A stretch of 10,420 nt of DNA from Chloroflexota bacterium (GCA_030634785.1 DAOWAC010000019.1:1-10420); one strand, 5' to 3'; positions 1 through 6,593 are shown, numbered from the stretch's first letter. Numbers and translations are program-made. The notes: generated by a model from the letters alone, not told the origin.

Positions 1-381
1 TATTTTATCCTCTCCAAGTAATTGTACTTCTAATACAATTACACTAAAATCAATGTCGTCATATGTTGCTGGTTCCCCGTCACCATTTTCACATTCTGCT
101 AAAGTGCCTTGGTTTGGTCCGTATTTGCACTTGTGTATTATGCTAATGTTTCTCATTCCGTCAGGCCATGTCATTTTGACAAATCTTGTATTTCCTTCTC
201 CTCTTGTATAAATATCGTCAACTGCATTTGCAATTTTTGAAATTGCTTCTCCTGTTTTGGCTACTCTGATGTTTTGGTTGTAGTTTATATATGAGAATGT
301 AAAAATTAGTGCAACTGCTATGAGAATAAATCCTGTTAGGATAAGGTATTCCATTGCAATTTGTGCCTTTTTTCCCGTCAT
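1..381 (-). CDS. Class III signal peptide (archaeal type IV pilin-like) protein, C-terminus outside window
   Basis: The 127 visible residues start MTGKKAQIAMEYLILTGF. This is an archaeal prepilin signal: charged KK, Ala before the cleaved Gln, a QxxxEYL motif (Glu at +5) and a hydrophobic helix to about residue 30. The family is processed by an archaeal prepilin peptidase and assembled into cell-surface type IV pilus-like filaments; that role is inferred here. The ATG at 381 is preferred over the in-frame ATG at 390 because GGAGG (395-391) directly abuts 390 but lies 9 nt from 381. It is the sixth gene of the minus-strand operon, 44 bp after the stop of the 338-residue gene. It is clearly paralogous to the first gene of the operon (5087-5566): both share KKAQ-A-EYL--TGFIL-AV-LIF, a following Tyr-Ile-x-x-Asn-Gln stretch and a GN-x-x-(Y/F)V strand. 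The reading frame is open to base 1. Confidence 0.85.
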   Translation of the reverse strand, partial: MTGKKAQIAMEYLILTGFILIAVALIFTFSYINYNQNIRVAKTGEAISKIANAVDDIYTRGEGNTRFVKMTWPDGMRNISIIHKCKYGPNQGTLAECENGDGEPATYDDIDFSVIVLEVQLLGEDKI

Positions 382-390
382 ATAATTCAT

Positions 391-395
391 CCTCC
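391..395 (-). promoter_or_regulatory. Shine-Dalgarno site deciding the start at 381
   Basis: GGAGG on the minus strand. Spacing is 9 nt to the ATG at 381 and 0 nt to the ATG at 390, so translation should begin at 381. Confidence 0.7.
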
Positions 396-425
396 TTTTT
401 TCTTTTAGGTTTTCTTTTTTTTCTT

Positions 426-1442
426 TTATGTTCTCCTTTTTATTGGAAAGTTTACCTTATTAACGCTTATGGAAAAGCCAGTAAAGTAGAACAGTTCAAC
501 ATCCTGCTCAAAATTCAGGTCCATTTCAATGGCTATTGGCATTGTTCCATATTCGTTTTCAATCACTAAAGGGAACAGGTCGCCGGCAAATTCTTGGCCT
601 ACTTTTATTTTTATTTGCTCATCAGTCGGCGGTCCCTTTACTTTAATTATAAGGGTGTCTTCTGGACCAGGCTCTGGATTGAAGTGTGTTTTCACAATTG
701 TTGTGCCTGTTGAATCTGTTATAATACAGCCTGCACCAGGGCATTCTGGGTTGATTTCATTTACAGTAATTTGTACATAGGGGTATGGGTCTGTATCATC
801 ATATTCTTCAAATTGATTGTTTAAAGTGCCTCCAACATTTGGATCAACTACCTCATACGCACTTGAGTTTATTGTTAGGGTAAGGTTTATGCTGTTAAGG
901 TCTGCATAATCAAATCCTGTTTCACAGCCCCTGTCTGCATCTACAAGGCTTTTAAGTGACATTGTTTGGCCGTTGTTTACTGTATAAACAAGGCACTGTG
1001 GCATAATGTAATAGTTAAGGTCAGGGTATGCATCGCCTTCAGCAAGCCACCTGCTGTCTTTTAATGCACTGGTTGCGATTTCAAGGTCTTTTTCAGGGTT
1101 CTGATTTATGAATATGCTGTAAGCATTTATTGCATCAATGTATGCCCTAAGGACAGATTCTCTTGCTGGAAGCCGTTGCTTTATATGAATTGATTTTGGG
1201 GCAAAATTGTATTCAAATGGCATTGACCTTTGCTGCACATCCCTTGCAACTCCTTCCTTGTTAAGAAAAACAATTTCTTCATAGAAGTTGTTGAATACGT
1301 TGTTAATCCTGTTAAAGGCAATTTCTTCAATGTCGCTTCTTTCCTGTAGGACACTTGTCCTCTTGGATGTTTCATGCAGGGCAATAACGCTTGCAGCAAG
1401 CAAAAAAACCATAAAAGTTATAAATATGCCCTTTTGGTTCAT
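426..1442 (-). CDS. Membrane-anchored operon protein with prepilin-like N-terminus, unknown family
   Basis: A 338-residue protein that I do not recognise as a named family. The N-terminus MNQKGIFITFMVFLLAASVIAL has the QKG|hydrophobic layout of a prepilin but lacks the +5 Glu, so it may be either an atypical pilin-like subunit or a simple signal anchor. Residues about 25-65 look helical (repeated Glu/Arg/Asn with hydrophobics). The rest is predicted beta-rich and extracytoplasmic, with Cys at roughly 149, 173, 231 and 237 that could form disulfides and several NxS/T sequons (NLT, NSS). The ATG at 1442 has GGAGG (1453-1449) 6 nt upstream and sits 13 nt after the stop of the VWA gene, so translation is likely coupled. 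Position and layout suggest a minor pilin or pilus-biogenesis subunit working with the neighbouring VWA protein; this is inference from context only. Confidence 0.75.
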   Translation of the reverse strand: MNQKGIFITFMVFLLAASVIALHETSKRTSVLQERSDIEEIAFNRINNVFNNFYEEIVFLNKEGVARDVQQRSMPFEYNFAPKSIHIKQRLPARESVLRAYIDAINAYSIFINQNPEKDLEIATSALKDSRWLAEGDAYPDLNYYIMPQCLVYTVNNGQTMSLKSLVDADRGCETGFDYADLNSINLTLTINSSAYEVVDPNVGGTLNNQFEEYDDTDPYPYVQITVNEINPECPGAGCIITDSTGTTIVKTHFNPEPGPEDTLIIKVKGPPTDEQIKIKVGQEFAGDLFPLVIENEYGTMPIAIEMDLNFEQDVELFYFTGFSISVNKVNFPIKRRT

Positions 1443-1448
1443 TTAATG

Positions 1449-1453
1449 CCTCC
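1449..1453 (-). promoter_or_regulatory. Shine-Dalgarno site for the 338-residue gene
   Basis: GGAGG with 6-nt spacing to the ATG at 1442, located just past the TGA of the upstream VWA gene (1458-1456). Confidence 0.7.
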
Positions 1454-1455
1454 AT

Positions 1456-4164
1456 TCATTTGCTCCACGCCCAGTAATCCAGCACATAAACATATGTTTT
1501 TGGAATGTCACATTGCACTACAATTGAATTATTTCCACTGCAATCGCTTACATCTTGGTTTTCATTCAAAAAGATGCAGATATACCCGCTTTCAACAAGT
1601 GTTACTTTTTCTTCTGTACTTTCATCTGGTGCAAGCACATTTTCCAAGTTTTCAAAGCCTAGGTTTGTGTAGAATGCTGGGTCGCAGGCCATTGAAGAAA
1701 AGTCGTTAGTGTGAAAATTTACTGTGGGAATTATATCTCCCAAGTCAACGGTCATATTACCTGTGTTTGAAATCCTGTAATCTACAGTTATATCGTTCAA
1801 TCCATAAAAGTACCCTGCAACAAATTCTACAATAATATCCCTATAGTTTAAGGTGGCAGTAGTGCTGTCTTCAGCAGGCCATAGTACTGTTTCCTGTCCA
1901 ATGCCCCCAATTTCGTAATACAGAGTTGTTGATTCAGGGCTTGTCGCAGGCGGCATTTCAATGGTCTTTCCTTCTGTAAAGAAGTTTTCACATCCACCGA
2001 AGTCGCATGGAATCAAAAGCTTAAAGTTTGAGGTCCAAAGCCCGTTTATTATTGTTACTGGAGAAAACGTAAGGCTTCTTGTTGCTTCATTCCATGTATA
2101 AGAATCTGAGATAGAGTCGTTAAAAAAGCTCTCCTGAAAGTCTCCTGGAAAGTCAAGTGTAAGGGTTGTTGCTAAGGGATCGGGGTCAATGCCTGCCTTG
2201 TCTCCTATTTCCATTGAAATTATATTAAGGATTGCCTGCAAAGCGCTTTCGTTTGAGGCTGCGTAACACCTTCCGCCTGTGTCCCATCCAAGGTCATAGA
2301 GGTCCTGGTTTTGGCAGTTGGCATTTCCCGGAATGACTTCGTTGCTGAAGTCAATAGTGTAATAAAAAATGTCATTGTATCCGTCTCCGTCTTTGTCAAG
2401 TTCAGCAATGGCATCACTTATATTGTAGGTATCTGTCGTGTTGTCCGATGAGTCGCCAAAAATTATTGCAAACTTTGTATGAAAATTCCATTCAGAGTCA
2501 TGGGCATCATATAACTCTGGATTAATTATTTCAATAAGTGTGTCTGCGTAAGATGGTGCAGGAATGCTTAGAATGGATGTGTCAAGGTTTTTCATCTGGC
2601 TTGATTCAGGTGGCCCAAAATCTGTTGCGTCGTTCAGGCCACTGTTTGGCTGTATCGCCGATTTTTCTCCGCCAGCGGTTGCACTTTGGTTTCCAATTTC
2701 GGCATAAGCCCATTTGTCGCGCATGTCAACATTTCCATCTTGTGTCTGCCATTCAGCGTTGTTTGCAAAATCAGTAATCAAAACCTTTGCAATGTCCACT
2801 TTTGAAATAGGTTCGTCCCATGCAGCTGTTGTGGCTGGGTTTGTGTCAATCCAATGCATGTTTCCAATATACTTTATTTTTATGGTATAATCAACCGGAA
2901 TTGTATTTTTGACATAAACTTCCCAGTTTCCTGTTTCCGCCAATGCCGAGCCAAGTGCAAGGTAATCATAATATTTCCTGTTATTGTAATAATATGCCCT
3001 TACAGACTGTTCTGCCTTGTCACCAACTGCATTTTCATTGCACGCCTGGCTGTTGAGCTGTGTTGTACCGGCTTCTTCTGCCCCGTACCAAATTCCTGTC
3101 GGGCTCTTTAGCTTAACTTCCGGACAGGTACTGCCCGGAGTGCAAACCGTTCCCTGCCATGTAATGACTGTGTCAAGTGCTCCGGGTGGGTCTTCGGCTC
3201 CAACAGTGAATGTAAAAGCAGGGGCTGCTCCAAAATTGTTTCTCGTGACTCCGCTTTCCATGTCATCAAGAAGGAGTGCTGCCCCTTCCCTTCCTGCTGC
3301 AATCGCACATTCTGCCATTGAAGCATTTTTGCTTGCTGCAAAAATAACATCAACAGGCACTCTGGTGTTTGACCCCCTTTCAACCCTAAGCTCAATGTCC
3401 GCTTCTTCATCGCATGAAATCTCTGTTACATCCAGTCCCCCGACTTTTATGCTTGAACCAAAACTGAATGTCATGCCAATGCAGGCAACGTCCAATACGC
3501 AATCCGGATCATCGCAGTCAATTAATCCGTCTCCATCGTCATCAATCTCGTTGCTGCATATTCCCTCCAAAAAATATGCTATTGTATACGTTGGCTTTAT
3601 TTTTTCAAGGACTGATTCAGGCAGGGTTTCCTTCTTTTTAAACCCCACCGACCCACAGTCACCAGGCTCTTTTTTTATAAAGATTTTTCTGCCGTGGAAC
3701 AGGTCTTTGTCTGCAGGCGGAGAGCTTCCCACTTCAATGAACATCGTTGGGTTGTCAGCCTCTGTTGGAAAGCAATCCTCAAAGCTTGCTCCGGCAGCTC
3801 TGCATGCTTCGCTGGTTGCCGGGTCATCAAGGGCTGATTGATACTGCAACATTTCAATCCTGAAATCTATTTGTTCAGGCAGCATTTCCTGCAGCTTTTG
3901 CTGCATTTCGCCTTCCATTTCCACCTTTGTTTTTCCAGAACTGTTTTCAATTGTTTCCATTATATATCCTGTGCTCTCTATTGCCGATATTGCATCGTCT
4001 ACAATCTGGTTTACTGCAAGGCTTGGCTGTGTCAATGGAAGCTCGCTTGCAGGCTCTGTTGAAATGAATGCAACCATTGCTATGAATACTATTAAAGCCA
4101 GCAATGCATCAATGGACATTGCCATTCCTTTTTTATTGCGGGTAATATATTGTGAATTCTGCAA
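1456..4164 (-). CDS. Large prepilin-like surface protein with degenerate VWA fold and calcium-loop motifs (putative pilus tip/adhesin)
   Basis: About 902 residues from a TTG start (907 if the ATG at 4179 is used). GGAGGAGG (4175-4168) lies downstream of that ATG but 3-6 nt before the TTG at 4164, so TTG is favoured. The N-terminus NKKGMAMSIDALLALIVF is prepilin-like. Approximate domains (ATG numbering): a helical stalk at 50-120; a Cys-flanked Ca loop CSNEIDDDGDGLIDCDDPDC at 208-227; and a VWA-like fold at 276-655. The fold has strand 1 VDVIFAASKNASM, a beta-sandwich insertion at about 315-440 (VKLKSPTGIWYG), helix KVDIAKVLITDF, strand FAIIFGDSSDN, a second Ca loop DKDGDGYND at 595-603, and the closing TGGRCYAAS-helix typical of VWA ends. 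The MIDAS DxSxS is degenerate (Asp replaced by Ala). A C-terminal beta-sandwich follows (about 780-890; GNMTVDLGD). It overlaps the upstream gene and lies 13 nt before the next. A role as a fibre-tip adhesin is inferred. Alternatively it could be an S-layer-anchored VWA protein. Confidence 0.8.
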   Translation of the reverse strand: MQNSQYITRNKKGMAMSIDALLALIVFIAMVAFISTEPASELPLTQPSLAVNQIVDDAISAIESTGYIMETIENSSGKTKVEMEGEMQQKLQEMLPEQIDFRIEMLQYQSALDDPATSEACRAAGASFEDCFPTEADNPTMFIEVGSSPPADKDLFHGRKIFIKKEPGDCGSVGFKKKETLPESVLEKIKPTYTIAYFLEGICSNEIDDDGDGLIDCDDPDCVLDVACIGMTFSFGSSIKVGGLDVTEISCDEEADIELRVERGSNTRVPVDVIFAASKNASMAECAIAAGREGAALLLDDMESGVTRNNFGAAPAFTFTVGAEDPPGALDTVITWQGTVCTPGSTCPEVKLKSPTGIWYGAEEAGTTQLNSQACNENAVGDKAEQSVRAYYYNNRKYYDYLALGSALAETGNWEVYVKNTIPVDYTIKIKYIGNMHWIDTNPATTAAWDEPISKVDIAKVLITDFANNAEWQTQDGNVDMRDKWAYAEIGNQSATAGGEKSAIQPNSGLNDATDFGPPESSQMKNLDTSILSIPAPSYADTLIEIINPELYDAHDSEWNFHTKFAIIFGDSSDNTTDTYNISDAIAELDKDGDGYNDIFYYTIDFSNEVIPGNANCQNQDLYDLGWDTGGRCYAASNESALQAILNIISMEIGDKAGIDPDPLATTLTLDFPGDFQESFFNDSISDSYTWNEATRSLTFSPVTIINGLWTSNFKLLIPCDFGGCENFFTEGKTIEMPPATSPESTTLYYEIGGIGQETVLWPAEDSTTATLNYRDIIVEFVAGYFYGLNDITVDYRISNTGNMTVDLGDIIPTVNFHTNDFSSMACDPAFYTNLGFENLENVLAPDESTEEKVTLVESGYICIFLNENQDVSDCSGNNSIVVQCDIPKTYVYVLDYWAWSK

Positions 4165-4636
4165 TTGCCTCCTCCCCATTAAAATTTACAATTCTTTTTA
4201 TTCTTACGGCAGTCATATTCTCCCAAAACCCCGGCTGGTTTATTGAAGGGGCTTCAAGGCTGCCTATCTTGAAATGAAAGTCGTAACCACTTAATAATAG
4301 TGTTTTTACCTTATTATAATCCTCCGTGCCGTATTCTTCAGCCCATTCAACAAATGTGTTAACTTTGCCATTGTCAAGAACCCTGTCCTTTTTTGCAAGG
4401 CCTATTAGGCTTGTTTCATCAATGCTTTTGTTTTGCCAATCTTTTGGCATGCCTGCTGTTCTTACTAATGTGTCAATTGCCTGGCTTGCACTTGATTGAA
4501 GTTCGCCTATAATGTTTTTATCTGCCACTGTTGCATTGCTACTGTCAATCAATGCCATGCTTGCGTTGAGCACAAGAAGGAATATCATTACTGCAAAAAG
4601 GAAGTCTATTGCAATACCCTGCCCTTTTTTATTCAA
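4133..4636 (-). CDS. Small prepilin-like protein
   Basis: About 167 residues. The N-terminus MNKKGQGIAIDFLFAVMIF is prepilin-like: KKG|Q, hydrophobic helix, with Asp instead of Glu near +6. It is followed by a helical region (about 35-65), then a Trp/Tyr-containing beta-rich C-terminus ending IAEFTIYYPQ. The function is presumably a minor fibre subunit and no named family is recognised. Start choice: GGAGG (4648-4644) is only 1 nt before the ATG at 4642 but 7 nt before the TTG at 4636. That TTG overlaps the TGA of the preceding gene as TTGA, a classic coupled stop/start arrangement, so TTG is preferred. The ATG at 4642 would add two residues. The 3' end of this gene encodes the Shine-Dalgarno of the downstream VWA gene in its GEEA codons, and the two reading frames overlap by about 32 bp, which implies translational coupling and matched expression. 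Confidence 0.8.
   Translation of the reverse strand: MNKKGQGIAIDFLFAVMIFLLVLNASMALIDSSNATVADKNIIGELQSSASQAIDTLVRTAGMPKDWQNKSIDETSLIGLAKKDRVLDNGKVNTFVEWAEEYGTEDYNKVKTLLLSGYDFHFKIGSLEAPSINQPGFWENMTAVRIKRIVNFNGEEAIAEFTIYYPQ
4168..4175 (-). promoter_or_regulatory. Shine-Dalgarno site deciding the TTG start at 4164
   Basis: GGAGGAGG lies inside the 3' end of the preceding gene, 3-6 nt before the TTG at 4164. The in-frame ATG at 4179 is upstream of this site and has no Shine-Dalgarno of its own. Confidence 0.6.
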
Positions 4637-5085
4637 GTGCATTCCTCCGGCGTTATTACAATATTTGTGTCATCATTTTTTTCAAAGCACCAGTTTCCAA
4701 CTCCTAGTGTTATTCCCTCTTTTCCTGTTCCATCAGGGTCAGTGTCCATTCTTCCATCTGCTGGGTACATTGCTGCGCTTCCAATATACCTGCAGCTTAT
4801 TTCCTCTACATTTATGCCGCCAGAATTTCCTTCCACCCGCCTAAGCCTTGCCTTTGTTTCAAGGTTTAGTGTTTCTTGTGTTGTTGCCCTGTTGTTATAT
4901 AGCCTTGCAATCGTCGAAGCCATTGCATTGCACTGGATGCTATTTTTTCCAATGGCAAGAACCCGGTCAGTTTCCATATTTCTGCTGACTGTTGTAACAA
5001 ATACCAGCAAAAGTAGGGCTGCAATAATAACTGCAATGCTAATTACTTCAATGGATATCTGCCCCTTTTCTTTCAGGCTGAGCAT
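4633..5085 (-). CDS. Class III signal peptide pilin-like protein
   Basis: About 150 residues from the ATG at 5085 (a GTG at 5094 would add three). The N-terminus MLSLKEKGQISIEVISIAVI fits the archaeal class III signal: KG|Q, QxSxExxxI, then a long hydrophobic helix to about residue 33. The mature domain has a predicted helix (SIQCNAMASTIARLYNN) and a beta-rich remainder with Cys in SCRY, NWCFE and EECT, suggesting disulfides outside the cell. It begins 1 nt after the stop of the preceding pilin (TAATATG) with no strong Shine-Dalgarno, so it probably relies on translational coupling. The TGA stop overlaps the TTG start of the next gene. Like its neighbours it should be a prepilin-peptidase substrate and a minor subunit of a type IV pilus-like fibre; family membership rests on the signal, and the role is inferred. 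Confidence 0.82.
   Translation of the reverse strand: MLSLKEKGQISIEVISIAVIIAALLLLVFVTTVSRNMETDRVLAIGKNSIQCNAMASTIARLYNNRATTQETLNLETKARLRRVEGNSGGINVEEISCRYIGSAAMYPADGRMDTDPDGTGKEGITLGVGNWCFEKNDDTNIVITPEECT
4644..4648 (-). promoter_or_regulatory. Shine-Dalgarno site deciding the TTG start at 4636
   Basis: GGAGG, 7 nt before the TTG at 4636 but 1 nt before the ATG at 4642. The TTG overlaps the upstream TGA (TTGA). Confidence 0.6.
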
Positions 5086-5086
5086 A

Positions 5087-5566
5087 TTAAGCACTCTTCA
5101 AACATATTTTGTTGCCACACCATTCAACTTTTATCCTGTGTACTCCTGCAATTGCCGGAATTGCATCTGCGTCATCAAGTTCAAGTTCTGTCTTTGCTCC
5201 TCTGGTGATTGTTGTGCTTCCGCCAAAAAGCTCCAGTTCTATTTCTATTGCACCAAATTTTGGGCCTCCGTGGGTTTCACACACTTGGTCATAACCTTGT
5301 GTGCCGTCCTCACAGACTGTAATGTCATTGATTGATTCAATGCCTCTTGGAAATGTTGCTTCAACATACTGGATGTTTCCCGGGCCAAGTGCGTACACAA
5401 GGTCTGCAGCATTAACCATCTTGTCCAAGGCTGTGCTTGTCTGACTTATTTTAATACGCTGGTTGTTTGAAATATATGCATAGGCAAAAATGAGTGTTAC
5501 TGCAACCAGAATAAATCCTGTTATCAAAAGGTATTCTGTTGCAACCTGCGCTTTTTTCTTATCCAT
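5087..5566 (-). CDS. Class III signal peptide (archaeal type IV pilin-like) protein, first gene of operon
   Basis: 159 residues. MDKKKAQVATEYLLITGF is a canonical class III prepilin N-terminus: KKA|Q, QxxxEYLL, and a hydrophobic helix to about residue 32 that would form the fibre core. The mature part is short (about 125 residues) and beta-rich, with Cys in TVCEDG, QVCETH, EWCGNK and ICLKSA that could make two disulfides. This is the first gene of the minus-strand operon. No Shine-Dalgarno precedes the ATG at 5566, but a TATA-like box about 25 bp upstream suits a leaderless transcript. The next start follows the stop with one base between. It is a paralogue of the partial pilin at 1-381, sharing the N-terminal helix, the YI-x-x-NQ-x-I segment and a GN-x-x-(Y/F)V strand. 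It is likely a major or minor pilin of an adhesive filament; the class is clear and the filament type is inferred. Confidence 0.88.
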   Translation of the reverse strand: MDKKKAQVATEYLLITGFILVAVTLIFAYAYISNNQRIKISQTSTALDKMVNAADLVYALGPGNIQYVEATFPRGIESINDITVCEDGTQGYDQVCETHGGPKFGAIEIELELFGGSTTITRGAKTELELDDADAIPAIAGVHRIKVEWCGNKICLKSA

Positions 5567-5585
5567 ATGCTATATATAAGCTGTC

Positions 5586-5596
5586 TTTAAATAAAA
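5586..5596 (-). promoter_or_regulatory. TATA-like promoter of the pilin operon
   Basis: TTTTATTTAAA on the minus strand is centred about 25 bp before the ATG at 5566, so transcription would begin at or next to the start codon (leaderless). A second AT stretch, TATATATA (about 5571-5579), is too close to the ATG to serve unless the start is internal. Confidence 0.5.
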
Positions 5597-5750
5597 CATT
5601 TCGCTTTTTTTTCCAAAAGCACCTTTTTTCCAGCAGGGGTTTAATACAAAGGTGGATTAATGGAGCAATAACGCTAAGGCAACAAAACACTTTTTTTCCA
5701 TCCAATCAAGGCATTTTGTGCCAAAAACGGCTTTTTCAACCAAAAAAACA

Positions 5751-5761
5751 TCTTTTTTAAA
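5751..5761 (+). promoter_or_regulatory. TATA-like promoter of the transglutaminase-like gene
   Basis: TCTTTTTTAAA lies about 30 bp before the ATG at 5787, which has no Shine-Dalgarno, consistent with a leaderless or very short-leader mRNA. The remaining stretch 5597-5750 between the divergent promoters is AT-rich with T/A runs and one short hairpin (GGCA-TTTTG-TGCC, 5710-5722). I see no gene in it. Confidence 0.4.
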
Positions 5762-5786
5762 GCAGTTTTAGCCACAATAATTAAAA

Positions 5787-6440
5787 ATGCCATCAGAACA
5801 CGAAGAAGCATTTTTCGAAGAAGGGGAAGACCCAGCACAAGCCGAAGAATCTTCAAACAAAGAAAAAATAAATCAATGCAACCTCTACGAAATTTTACTT
5901 GAAAAATATGCAGAACTAATCAACGAAAAAGAAAGACGTACAATTGGAGAAATAAAAGCATTAGTAAACAAAGACAATCTTACAATTCAATCAATTCTTT
6001 CAGACATTAAACCGCAAGAATATGCTTTTCCAAAAGACTATTTGTCAACAGCAGAAAAAGCCCTTTCATTTGTTCAAAACAAAATAAGCTATGTTGAATC
6101 AGAAATAAATCTAAATTACTGGCTTTCACCAAAAGAAATCTTTTCCTCAAAAGTAGGAGACGACGAAGACATTTCAGTATTCTTATGCTCTCTTCTTTAT
6201 ACATTAGGCGACAAAAACGCTTCAGTAATAATTGCCGAACTAGACAACCTTAGAACCCATGCATTTGTTGCAATTGAATTTGAAGAAAAATTTTACATAC
6301 TTGACGCAAGCCAAAAACACAATCTTGCAGATTTTTCAGGAACAAAAGAAGAAGCTCTGCAAAAATACAATTTCAAAGGCGCAAAAATAAAACGCTTTTT
6401 GTACAAATTTAACAATTCAAATTACGAGCAATTCATGTAG
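5787..6440 (+). CDS. Transglutaminase-like fold protein lacking the catalytic cysteine
   Basis: 217 residues, no signal peptide or membrane helix, so cytosolic. The first 30 residues are acidic and probably disordered, residues 30-105 are helical, and residues 110-175 match the transglutaminase-like core. In order these are WLSPKEIF, then GDDED at 124-128 where active enzymes have GDCxD, helix VFLCSLLYTLG, the catalytic-type His in THAFVAIEF (H158), and the Asp in FYILDAS (D173). Spacing of the three positions matches the Cys-His-Asp triad, but Cys is replaced by Asp126; the Cys at 134 is in the following helix and is not equivalent. It is therefore probably a binding or structural protein, or a pseudoenzyme, rather than a protease or crosslinker. 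It has its own TATA-like promoter, divergent from the pilin operon. A GC-rich tandem repeat starts 4 bp after the stop. The ATG at 5787 is chosen because it follows the promoter at leaderless distance. Confidence 0.75.
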   Translation: MPSEHEEAFFEEGEDPAQAEESSNKEKINQCNLYEILLEKYAELINEKERRTIGEIKALVNKDNLTIQSILSDIKPQEYAFPKDYLSTAEKALSFVQNKISYVESEINLNYWLSPKEIFSSKVGDDEDISVFLCSLLYTLGDKNASVIIAELDNLRTHAFVAIEFEEKFYILDASQKHNLADFSGTKEEALQKYNFKGAKIKRFLYKFNNSNYEQFM

Positions 6441-6443
6441 CAG

Positions 6444-6567
6444 CCGCCACTGCCAGCTGGTCAGAGCACAGGTGCTTCGCACCTGAGCGTACTCGATGAC
6501 ATAGCCCGCCACTGCCAGCTGGTCAGAGCACAGGTGCTTCGCACCTGAGCGTACTCGATGACACAGC
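6444..6567 (+). repeat. Two tandem copies of a GC-rich 62-bp hairpin repeat
   Basis: The copies are 6444-6505 and 6506-6567, with 61 of 62 bases identical (T/C at 6502/6564). The unit is about 61% GC (38 of 62), in sharp contrast to the AT-rich flanks. Each copy holds a perfect hairpin CAGGTGC-TTC-GCACCTG (6469-6485 and 6531-6547), which can be enclosed by GTCAGAG/CTC-GA-TGAC, plus a small palindrome CCAGCTGG. A degraded fragment of a third copy may follow (6564-6577, CAGCTTGTCAGCAC, compared with CAGCTGGTCAGAGCAC). It starts 4 bp after the transglutaminase-like stop and ends 59 bp before the Nudix gene. There is no U-run, so it is not a classical terminator. It may be a dispersed extragenic repeat, an RNA-stabilising 3' structure, or a tRNA-derived element. 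Confidence 0.9.
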
Positions 6568-6593
6568 TTGTCAGCACTCACAATTTACATAAG

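Noticed and set aside
3017..3841. Open plus-strand frame of 274 codons opposite the VWA gene
   Set aside because: Antisense shadow of the well-supported minus-strand gene: low-complexity Ser/Pro-rich translation, no Shine-Dalgarno or promoter, no domain.
4496..5335. Open plus-strand frame of 279 codons spanning three minus-strand genes
   Set aside because: Crosses several real gene boundaries on the other strand; its hydrophobic Phe/Ser/Leu/Cys translation is what antisense to A-rich coding sequence gives.
5539..5760. Small plus-strand frame across the divergent promoter region
   Set aside because: It overlaps the start of the minus-strand pilin and both promoters; Phe/Lys/Gln-rich AT-run translation with no start signal.
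6444..6567. tRNA gene or CRISPR array in the 62-bp repeats
   Set aside because: No acceptor stem, T-arm or U33, so not a working tRNA. The two copies are adjacent with no unique spacer between them, so not a CRISPR.
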